A stretch of 64,000 nt of DNA. It comes from Holothuria scabra. Lineage: Eukaryota > Echinodermata > Holothuroidea > Aspidochirotida > Holothuriidae. The stretch covers positions 32,010,222 through 32,074,221 of the forward strand of contig CM074195.1 in NCBI GenBank assembly GCA_037179385.1, written 5' to 3'. Made by a program: the position numbers and the translations under genes. How positions within the stretch are numbered: position 1 is the stretch's first letter; every line of letters begins with the position of its first letter. The notes beneath the pieces were generated by a model. It was not told where the DNA came from. It searched no databases and worked only from the letters and a program-made list of their open reading frames with translations. Below, in pieces: positions 12,401 through 24,400 of the stretch.

Positions 12401-15400
12401 AGTTCAGTTTCTAACCAATTGCTTTATAAAGGTCAGCCACTGCCTATTCTCCAGTTGTATCTCTACTCCATTGCTTATGCTAAGCACCAAGAACAATGAC
12501 AGCAGGTTCCATTTTTTAAAGTCTTTGGCATTGTCCAGCCTGGAGTCCAACTCCAGACCTCCTGGTGGGATCGTTCTGGAGACCAGAAGTTGTGGAAACA
12601 AAATTCATCTCAATATGGCACATTACTATACCAAGGTGCTAGTTATCTTTATACAGTTACCTTTTCAAATACATGGCATTCAGCTATTGAGCACCTCAAA
12701 AAAAAATATCTGTGAGATGGCCAAATTCTGCAGGAAAGTTTCTAAAAATTACCTAGGCAGCTTTTCAGATGCATTAAGTATGACCTTTAAGTAAGCCTTT
12801 CCTGAATTTTATACAGTAGGTACAAATAGCACTTACAAGAAACAAGTGAAGGAGTTGCAATACACTAGCACTAACAATTGGAAGAATTAAAATACACTTG
12901 AAAACCTCATTAGTCTTTTAGCAATCACAAGAATAGCAATTCAACTGGAACGTTCCTAGACATTTACGTAATTAGTTCATGCCATTAAATACAAGTAATG
13001 GGATTACAGTACACTTTGAATTCTTGGGGATATGATGTAACTTATCAAGATTTTCACACCCGAGTGTTGTAGTTAATTAGATGAAGTTTTACAGCTTGGG
13101 CTCTAACCAACTGGTTAAGTCAAGCCAGCAATGGCATTTTTTCCAGTTTTGGCTCACTGGCTTGTTTTCCCTACTCCATTGCTTATGCTGAGCACAATGG
13201 CAGTAGGTTCCATGTTTTCAGTCTTCAGTATGACCTGGGGGCCCGTTCCACAAAGAGTTATGCACAATCTTAAGTTTGATTCACCATACTTAAGCCAACA
13301 GTAAATCAAACTTAAGATCGTGCGTAACTCTTTGTGGAACGGGCCCCAGGTCAGGATCTAAACTACAGACCTCCAGACTGTGAGTCACATGCTTTAACCA
13401 CTTGACCCAGTGTTGTAATATCATGCAATAAATGAATATGTTACACCAGACAACACAAATATTTGTGACATAAAAGTTTACCTCTTTCTTTATTCTTTCA
13501 TTTTCATGGAATGCAGACCAAAATGCCACCCGAATGCCTTGCTCTGAAAAATAATCTGCCCAGGTGTCTCGTTGCTCCTGAGTTAAAAGATCTGCCTTGC
13601 TAAGCAGGATGAAATTCTCTTTTTCTTCACTGACTTCCTTCACATATTTCTCCTGTGAATATCAAATTTTATTTATTATTCTTTTTCCTATTTCAGTATT
13701 ATTAGATAAATGTATCATGGCCCCAATGCACAAGATTTCCTCAGGAAGTGCCACAACACAGTTCATATGTATTAAGGTTGTTACTACCTTCAAAAGAAAC
13801 ATATCAATGCTTTAGTATATAAGTTGCGGTTTTACAGCTCACTTTCGGTTCCACTGTTAAGTTGGACTGACCATGACCTTTTTTCCAGTTGTAGCTCACT
13901 GGCTTATTTTCCCCTAGTCCATTGCTTATGCTGAGTACCAAGCACAATGGCAGCAGGTTCCATTTTTAGTCTTGGGTATCATCTGGTAGGGGTCAACCTC
14001 CAAACCTTCCTGCTGCAAGTTGGATACTCGATCCACTTGGCACTTAGTAAATGCAGTTGGCTTTAGTTAGAGGGATGACTTTAGTAAGAGGGATAAAAGT
14101 ATGGTGGCCTTAAAATTGATACATCCTTAAATGACAAAGGGGCCTAACATTTCCCAAGCTTACATCATCCATTACATTCGAATGTAAACTTGGCCAGACC
14201 AAAGATTTCATTTCATTTCATTTATTCAATTCTTTCACTACGTGGCAAAAAATGTATTTATGCATGTACATTTATTGAATTACTTGAAGGATTGTCTGAA
14301 TCTACAGATTAAAGATGTTCTATTTACATAATAACAGCTTCTACTACTTAGTAATATAACTGAAACACAAGAGCAAGAGCCTTATTAACAACTGCAAGTT
14401 GGGAAGGGGAGTGGTGGCAAAAACTCTTCAGTTTAACCCCCCACCCCCACCCTGTAGAGAATAGTAACACTTAAAAGTCATTTTTACAATTACCACACCA
14501 TAATAACAAGTCCCCCTCCTAAAACATAAAAAACATGCTACCCAATCAAACAGCAACCCCCCATAATACAATTAAAGATGTTAGGCTAATTTTTGCTGCA
14601 GAAGTACTTCTGAAGATAACTAACTGATTGAACTGCATTCAGCCAGAGTTAAATCTCTCAGTCTAAGCACTCCTCCTTGGAAATTTTTCTTGTCCAAGAA
14701 ACCATCTTTGGGTGAATTGAAAACAAATTTGCTTGGTCTGCTTAGACAATACCAGGAAAGTAGACTTATATCACAGTCACACTGCAACAAATTCAGATCC
14801 AATTCTGATCCATTTTGTGTAAGTTTTTATTCAAATCCTCTCCATTATTCTGATCAGAAAGAGCCAATAATTTGTCAACCAGTGTCAGTGTATGATTTGC
14901 ATCAAAGTTTATGAAAATGAAATACTGTTTTTCTCCTGGCACCACACTAACAGACAGATATAGTCCAATGAAAGCTGTCCATCAGTATGATGTCAAAAAA
15001 TAATTAGTATCAATTGAATTTTTGTATTCCTGCGATACAAATCATATCTTTACACATGCTGGCAAATTTTGGATTCCCCCTGAACAGAAATGGAGAATAT
15101 GTTAATGAAACACAAAAAAATCAGACTGGAATCCCGTCCAGATTCATTGTAATGTGGCCTCAGCTTTAAAGTGCAAGACTCCTTTATGGCAGTCCATATT
15201 GCCAAAAGAAAATGACTCCTTACTCCTACACTCACCAAATCTTCGCAACGAAAAAGCAGCGGATTTCTAGCATCTACAATCTGTACTATCACATCACTTC
15301 TTTCCAGAACTCTCCAAAGCTGACGCCAAAATTCCAAATTACGCTCAAATGGTGTTAATACCACATGATCCTTTTCTTGCAAACTGGAGAGTGAAGAAAA

Positions 15401-18400
15401 CAAACACATGATACTTGATTACAAAACAAAGATTCTAAATTTAAGTTAAAATGTCTAAATTTGGGCACGTGGTGTAAAGTCTGTCATGAACAAAATCAAT
15501 ATTGAAGCTCTTGCAAGCTTCTCATACACTTAACGGCCTAATCCTCTGACCCAAACAGTTCTGATTCACCTAACTTACATAGTCAAGCCTCAACCAAAAC
15601 TGTCTAAAATTCATCCTCATCCAGACACAAATCTCAGTTTATTGCTTCAGGGTGAGGATTCAAGAGCACAATGTGTATTCATAGCACCCTCAGTACAGAA
15701 CATACTGTCAGGAATTCTGCCAGAAACACAAAAAGGAGGAGGGGGGGTTCAATTACCGCTAAGCCTCAAATCCAAATTGATGCTGTTCCAGGCATAAGTT
15801 GCAAGTGAGTGCACGGGGACAAAAGTTTGCCTTAAGGTCCCTGTAAGGTGCAATTTGAAGAGTTTTTAAGGTCACCTATTTATGTAAGTTCAAACACTGC
15901 TGAAAAAGTGTCCGCCTTTTATAAAAGAAACCAAGATATTGAAATTTTTTTAATTTTTAAGGAAATGACAAGCGGGGATTTTAGCCACCTTCTTTTGGAA
16001 ACTTTTGGAAAGGGGGGGGGGGACAAATTCCCCCTTTCCCCCCTCTGCAGAAAACACTGACTGTGTAACTTGAGCTTCAGTACTCTACACTTTTTAACTA
16101 GCTGTAAATCAAAGAGCTGTCAAGCAAAAATTTCTGTGGAATACAGCAAAAATTGTAGTTGGGGGTAAAAGAATTAGCCCTTTATTGATTGATACTGAAT
16201 GTAATGCAGAAGTAATAATAGTTGTTACAGTGCATGGTAAAATCAAATTATTCTGAAACTTTGAGGCCTACAAGGTTCAGATATGCCCAGAATGTTCCAT
16301 TTAACAAAACCCAGGGATCATCAGAGAATACAAATGGATAAAAAGTTTTAATATCCATTTGCATACTCTAACAAAATGTCAAAAACAGGTTTTGCGATTA
16401 ATCGATTGTAGCTTTGTACTTAACATTTAATACACATGCAATCGTTTAGCGATTAATCGCTACATGTTCACAGCCCTAATTGATTGCACAGTGTTTCAAG
16501 TACATCTGCTTCAAGGCTAAGATCCAACAATTTACAAAACCTGATTCATGAGTTCAGCACATTTTATATGATTCACATCTAAAATTTGATAATTTCATTA
16601 CTTTATCATGAAACAGTTTCATTTTGGTTGAAGACATACATGAGAAATACAAACTAACAGAAATGAGGCATAGTTTCCTGAAAGAAAAATGCTGATTATG
16701 AGATAAATTTTTAAGTTAATTCTAGAACAACCATGAAAAGAATTCTTTGGGATACCTCCAAACAACCCTGCAAAATCAAAATAATATGTGTAAGCTTTTG
16801 AAGTCATTGTGACTTTATAGGCTTTTCCGAAAACTCTTGAAACTGCAGCAATCAACATTTTTTTCAACATCCTTTAATTTGAAAAGTGTTATTTAAAGTG
16901 GGCATGACACAGCCACAAAACCTTCTGTGTATTGCAAGATTGTATACAGTATTTTACAAATATCATCTCACACCTCATTAAGAACCTGTACAATTCGGCA
17001 TGAATGATATCTGAAGGAAAACGTTCAAAATCCAATTTCAAAAAATGCCACAACAGGTCACCTGACTTTCATGATGCAATTGGCAGCACAAACTCTGCCC
17101 TCAGGCTTCGACAAATCCCCTGCCTGACAGTCCGGGACAAGTAAAAAGTTACTCGGGCAAGTACACTGCTCAATGTCGTAGCCCACCGGGCAAGTACCAT
17201 AGGAAAGTCTCCACAAGGGCATATTAAAAGTGGAAAAATTGATATGCATGCGGACAAGTAGACTTAAAGAACAGATAGCCCGATGGACAAGTAACGAGAA
17301 AAGAATTTGTCGAAGCTTGCCTGCCCTATTTAAGAACGCGCATCTGCTGTGGAACTAATGTAACGCTCGGTAAAGTTATCTTAGCAACTTCATGAAAACG
17401 ATTGCATCACAATACTTGTTCATGATCAAGAAATTTTACCAGTCAATACCAATCAAGTTAAGTACCCTGTTAGAACCCTTCTTTTCTGAAGGTCCCCTTC
17501 AATCTCAACTAAAGGGTTAACACTGAAAGCTTCTACTCCCTGCTAGAAGACTTGGACAGATCCTTTTCAAATAGACAGTTACAAGCGTTTGTGGGAGAGC
17601 ACTTTGGTGTGCCTTGTTTTTGACATCTGTTTCGTCCCAGTAAAATGGCAATGAACTGTCCCAGGGTCCTTTGTAATAACTGTTTAAAAAATGGTCTATA
17701 TCCATAGAGTCCATGAACCTCAAATGAAGGGAAACACGTTACCTGGCAAGCTGTCTTCTCCAATTCAGAAAAGAATCTCTCTCCCTCATCTCCAACTCTG
17801 AGGCTGTTGTGTTTGAGTCCCAATGAGGTCTGAAAGAGCACGAAAAATGGAGGGAAAAGAATTATAGGGAATTTATATGGTGCACACTTGGGCAGTCCTA
17901 CATAAACATCAAGTCGACAACGCATTTCTTAGAAACTGTGTATAAATGTGAGGTTTTGGTTAAATCAAGGGATATACTCTGTGGCAGTGCCAGGATGTCA
18001 AAATTGGATGGGGGGGGCAAACTTAGAGCAAAGGATAATTTTTTAGGGGGGAAAAATTTGGGGCACAGCACAGAAAAGCATCTGTTTTTAGGGGTGGGGT
18101 CCAGGAAGCTTGGAGGGATTAGCATATTTATGGATGAAAACTTAAGTCTCTGGAGAGGTATACTACATAATTTTTTATTTTTTTCTGTTAACCCAACTCC
18201 TAACTGACCTAAGTTGGGAGAGGGAAAGTGGGGGGAAGCCAAATCTGGGGGGTAAATGTCCCCCTCCCCTTGCCTATACTGCAAAGGAGGACCTCTTGAA
18301 TTGTATGTACTTATTTTGTTTATTTCTACATCTGATAACTTTATAGCTCCTGGGGGCTACTGTATTTCCCAGGAGAGAGCAACTTCCCAGGTAAGGTCAT

Positions 18401-21400
18401 ACCGAGGACTTTAAAAATGGAACCTATTGTCATTGTGTGTGATGTTCCACATAAGCAATGTAGTAGGGATAACAGTCCAGTGCCACCCAACTGGAAAAAA
18501 GGCTCTGGGTGTTGCAGGATTAAACAAGAAGGTCAAAAGGTTTTTAGCTGAGGTACAAAACCCTATCTAAGCTAACCTTACTCAAGAAGGGATTAAAATT
18601 TCCGACAATGCTCCTTATATTTCCATGAACAGAAAAGGGAAATTTACTCTTCAATTGCCAAACTTTTCCTCCAAATGCTCATATTCCCCAGGAAGTAGCC
18701 ACCCAGCTTCCCAACTTTTTTCCACCCATGCAGTTCCCCTTACTTTATTATTCTTCCTCCATCATTCCACCTGCAATATTTTATTTAAGAGACTGAATTG
18801 AAAAAGATCAAAACAGTACCTCCTTGGAATACTGAGTAACTCCTTGTTATCATCCTGTGCCTTCTGAATAGCTTTTTCTTCTTCAATGGATGGCAGTTGA
18901 GTTAATGTCTGATGGTCCACAACAGTGATGTTTAATTTTTCTGAAATGAAATTAACAACAGACATTTACAAAGATATATGAAAGAAATTCTTACACACAT
19001 TTCTTTCCAATTTGAAAATTCAGAAAATGGAATTTGATGTTCTGGTAATACACCATATCACTGAAAGTGATGTGCAAAATGACAATTCAAAAAGGAATTT
19101 GGCATTAAAAAAATGAACATTCAAATGTTTAACTGATAAAAGAAAAATTTTTACAACACTACAGAAGTAGAGTACAGTATAATGTTTTATTTCTCTGTCA
19201 CTTCTGTTTGTTCATTTAGTTTATGTGATGAACTTATTCAGTGCTCTTTTTTTTTCTCAAACTGTTTCTTTACTTTCAAGGACAAACCCCAACTTCCTTG
19301 AAAGTTTCAGTGCTCCCAACTTAGATCTTTATACAGTAGCTTCTCCTACAATTGTCTCAAAATCCTACTAGTACTGAGACAAACTGAAATAATTGCTAAT
19401 AAAGCAATACTGTCAGAAAATATAGGAAAAGTGATGGGCTTTAAATGTACTTGATAATAATTAGCAGTGTTCTCCACTAGGGCTCTGTTTTGTCTGGCTG
19501 CTGCACCCAGACAAATTTGCAGGTTAGCACCTGGACAAAAAACTGAACCACATGGACAATAATGACCAATCTAACATCTTTCAATAGAGTAACAACATCA
19601 TTGCTGGCATTGAGTACAGGCAGAGTCATTTATCTTACTGGCGGTTATGGCCAAGTCACTGATGTATTTCCTTCGACCATTCTTGCCGGTTAGATAAATG
19701 ACCCTAATGATTATTAGAAATGTTCCTAGTCGTCCAAGACAGCTTAATATTTACATTTATCATTGATTTTAGAAAACATTTTCCTAAGATAGACACCCTT
19801 TCTCATTGGACCCCTGGCCAAGACAGTGATCACTACTACTACTTCAATGTTTGGGGCATCCAGACAAAAATAGAATCTGTGAAGAACACAGATCAAAAAT
19901 TCAGATGACTGCAGCAAGTGAAGCATACCTTGAAAATTCTATTGACCTATTTTAAAATAGCAATTACAAAGAATTGTGGGATACAGTGTTTTGGTGTTTG
20001 TCATTTTTGTCAATGGCATTTTACTGCATGGTGAAAACTGACGTACACCCAAAACTACATCCCACTATTCATTGTAATTGCTATTTGGAAATAGGTCTAT
20101 TAATAATTTCAGACTTTCCTATTGTTAGCAGATAATATGAAAAGATTTTACTGCAACAATCCTGCTCTTTTAGCCCTTTACAAAAGGTCACATGACATAG
20201 TGACATCTCACCTACCTGCTGTAAACTCAGTTCCAGCCAGTTCGGCAGTAGTCAGAAACTCATCTAAAGAATTTTGTTCTGTCACAGAATTTAGATTGAT
20301 TTTATTCCAATCATAGCCATCATCTAAATCTGTTGTGTGGTGCTATTTTACGTAGAAAAGAAAAGAGAAGAATGTTTAAAAAAAACATTTACATTCCAAA
20401 ATTTTCCATGGCTTAGCTGTCTAAGATAATGGAATTTTAACATACTGTAGGCCAAATTTAAAGGAACATTGGGTCCAAGGGTTAACCAAGAGTTGACCAC
20501 CAAATGAAGGTAATCATACTGTACCATTCGCTTGGTATGCACCAATCCACACTAGCTGGTGGCTCAACTTATCATACCTTATTGAAATAAACATTAAATA
20601 GCTGTTAATATGCACAACAAATTTTCAGAGCAACAGAGTCCTTTCATACTGTAGGTTTATTAGGGCATTTCGTTGAACTCCTGAAGTTGTGCGGTGAGAA
20701 GAGTTCTACTGCAACTCTTGAACGTGTGAATTGGGAATTTTATGAGCAGCTCTTTTTCAAAATTGTAGACGCAGTGAAGGACAATAAACACTCACGATAC
20801 CTTCGTACTTGACCACACAGCCTGCAAAAATCATACCCAGCTGGTGTAAGTTGTAAATGCAAACAAGCAAATCATAATTCCATGACTCATGTCATGGAAT
20901 GCTACTTAGAGAGACTGTTTTGACACAATTTTGATAATCGATTTGCTCCTTAATCACGCAGTCTTATTTTCCTTATATATCAAATGTACAAGATAAGTAT
21001 AAGTCCCATTGTTTAATAAGTGTAAAGCCATCTGTTTATACCAATGGAATGCTTCTCTATAGTGGAATCTCAATGGAATGCAGCATATACAGTATTTGAC
21101 TATTTGTACATTTAAACCACTCAAGCCCTCAAATTTTTACCTCACAAATCAGGGGTGTAGATCTGATTTGTGGATTGGGGGCTAAAATTTTCCAACAGCC
21201 AGAACCTCATATCATGTCGGTGACCACAGTCATCTATACATGCAATCCACTCACACTAACTTAGGCATGCATACACAAATTAGAGGGCGCATTTTATGCA
21301 GTATTATTACTTTCAATAGGCTCAAATTCCTCAAGTCACCTGTTCACCACAATATTACATTTTGTTTATTGTCTCGTTTTCCTAAATCAGCTCGAATTAC

Positions 21401-24400
21401 TAGGGGCAAAAATAATATGTTTGCCTCCCAATATTTTCATTGGTGGGGCAATTCCCCCTGCCTACACTTCCCCTCCCCCCCCCTTCCCGTCCCTGTCATA
21501 ATTGAGAAAACATGAAATAAAGACAAATACATAACACCTGTCTTAATTGTATTAGTGACTGTAATGTATACTGGTACTATTTGAACAGCGTTCAACCCCA
21601 TGTGTAGGCCCAACTTGTTCACCTACAGCTTACACATCATATATTTTGGAAAGTCCAAAAACCATCATTCAGGTTCATCACAGCCTCTATGGCCATCAAA
21701 CTTCCCAAACTCAGACAAGTTTATTGGGGATAAAATGTTGTTTTCCAAAAATTAAATAAATTCTCAATGCTTTCATGTTCTTTAGAAGAAATGCAAGACT
21801 TGAATTCTTTTAAAGCGACAATCAGAGTTTCTTTTAACAATGTTAAGTACACAATATTTCTGCACCACAATGGTACAGTATATTGCTTTCTAACCAACAA
21901 CAACTGATCTAGATTGTAACTCAATATGTGTATTGCTTTGAGATACTAGTCAAATAAGCTAAATTAATTTAGCAAAATTTCAGAAGTTTGAAATATATCG
22001 ATATTCAACAAATCACTTATGTGTGTATTAAGTGCATTGCCTTTAATGGATGAGAAAGAAAGCAGGACTTCCTACACAGTATATGAAGCGTGGAAGGTGT
22101 GAACATCTGATTTCCACAGATAAGACCTACAAATCATAACTGTATGTCTGTCAGTCTATGCAATCTACAGTACAGTATGACCTGAATTGTAAAGGGGAGA
22201 CAGTCCTTAATGAGACTAAGCAAAAAAAAACAGTACTGTCCTCAATAGAAAGACTACTGCCTTGACAAAATCTTTCTGGGTTGCTGGGTCTTGCTATGTC
22301 GTCTTCACTGCAATCAGTAGTTTTCAGGTATGGCAAGAGTTTTTTGCTTGCTAGACAAGTAAAGTAATTGAATTAAACAGAAACAAACCTGTTTGGAAAA
22401 TTTTACTCACATTAATGTCAGGACATTTTCCCAGATACAGTTTATTATTCTCTTTCACTCCTACAGTATTCCTAATTATCCTCCCTTGTGTAACAGGATA
22501 ATGTCTATAGTCCCCCGCCTCAAAAGTCCCCCATCTCATTGGTCCCCTGTCTCATTAGTCCCCCATCTCATTGATCCCCTAACCCTAACCCTAAATCCTA
22601 ATCCTAACCCCAACCCTAAATCCTAATCCTAACCCTAAACCTAATCCTAACCCTTACGGGGGACTAATGGGATGGGGGACCAATGAGACAGGGGACCAAT
22701 GAGATGAAATAACAAGAGGGGGACCAATGAGACAGGGGACTATAGAGCGGACCCTTGTGTAACCAACATACAGTAAAATTCACTCTGTGATAGTATGTGC
22801 TGCAATCATGTGTAGCTGTACTACACACAGTTGTTGCTTTGGCAGTGTTATCCACCATTCCACAATGCACAAACAGCTTAGCTATGTTGCGGTCAAACCA
22901 TACCCACTCTATACGTGTGTACCTGTCTCAGAATATAAAGCATGTATCTTTCTAAATCATGATATGTACTGTACAGTAGTGTTTCATATTGCATTTCCTA
23001 CTGTACAAATTGGATGAACATTATACATATATTCACTCATGCATATTCATGTTACACCATCACAATCTACACTATGATTGGTCATTGTGTAGAGGAGGCT
23101 GTCTTTCTCAGATACTAATCCATCAGCAATTTATAACAAAAATTGACATTTCTCCATACCTGAAAGGTTTGTCAATATCTCTACATTCTGGTAAACAATT
23201 TAAGTTGAAACAGAAAATCAAGGTGCTGGATCAAAAGGTTAATTTTCTCTACCAAACACTGATTATCTCTAAAGGGCAACTCCTCTCACCCCAAACTGCA
23301 ATTTTGGTACCCGGGTACAGAAATTCTCAATTGGCTCAGCTCTTTGATTGACAGCTAATTCAAACAATGCAGAGTACCCAAAGCTTATATTACATAGCAT
23401 GAACAGTACTGAGAGTGTTTTGATTATATAAATTGAGTTTTTCTATACTCACCCTGAAGCAATAAGCTGAGATTGTGTCTGGATGAGGATGAATTTCAGA
23501 CAATTGTGGGAGGGGCTTCAGTAAGAAGGTTAGGTGAATTAGTGCTGTTTGGGATGAGAGAACTGGGCCTTTTTAAGAAACCACTGTCAATGCTTGAGAT
23601 CTTAATGACATTAAACAAGTTCAATCTGGGTAAAGGAGAGGTAGGGGATGAAATAATCAATCGAGCAAAAGATTATTGTTGCTGGAAAATGGCTAGGGCA
23701 AGGCTAACAGATCAAATACTGCACATCTCCAGACTCGCACAGATCAAATACAGCAAAGAATCATTTATAAAAGCTAGGAAGTGTTGCACATGCTATAGTG
23801 TACTATAGTTTCATTCAAATTTAAACTAGCCTAAGTTTAAGGAAAAAAGTAAGTTTCAGCAGGCCTACCAAAATGAAAGTCCAAGAGAGCTCCATGCTGT
23901 AAAGGTGATTGAACACAATGTTACAATGCCTATCATTTTAAATATTTTCCTCTTCTTTGGAAATATGTTGCAGACACCCAAGGGGCACAAAAAATGCTAA
24001 TAGGAGGGCACAACTTGACACTGAGTGTTATTTGGACACCATTTCCTTAAGGATGAACAACATGGCACACAAAGTAATATAAGAAACTCTCAATCTCACA
24101 GAGTAACGCATTGTTTTCACCTCATCTGAACAAGGGGTCAAATAAAAAATACATCACACACATAAAAATCCATCTAGGCCCTAGGCCTACCTATAGGTTG
24201 GAGTAAATTACAAATTTATACAGTTTCTCAGTAGTTACTTATACTGTACCCATACTGGAAAGTACTGCCTTTCGCAGAAAGATCTTTGGCGTACGGAAAT
24301 GTACGCCAACAAATCTGGTGTACGGCATATCAGGCTGCTACAGGGAAAATTACAACAGTTGACATACAATTGCAACAATTGGTGTGGCGTATAACTCCAA

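Noticed and set aside
22577..22660. Chromosome end or telomere
   Set aside because: The CCCTAA-like run is short, degenerate and sits between inverted arms inside an LSG1 intron.
23473..23808. 111-codon plus-strand open frame
   Set aside because: It begins inside the CTCACCC repeat and has no recognisable domain.
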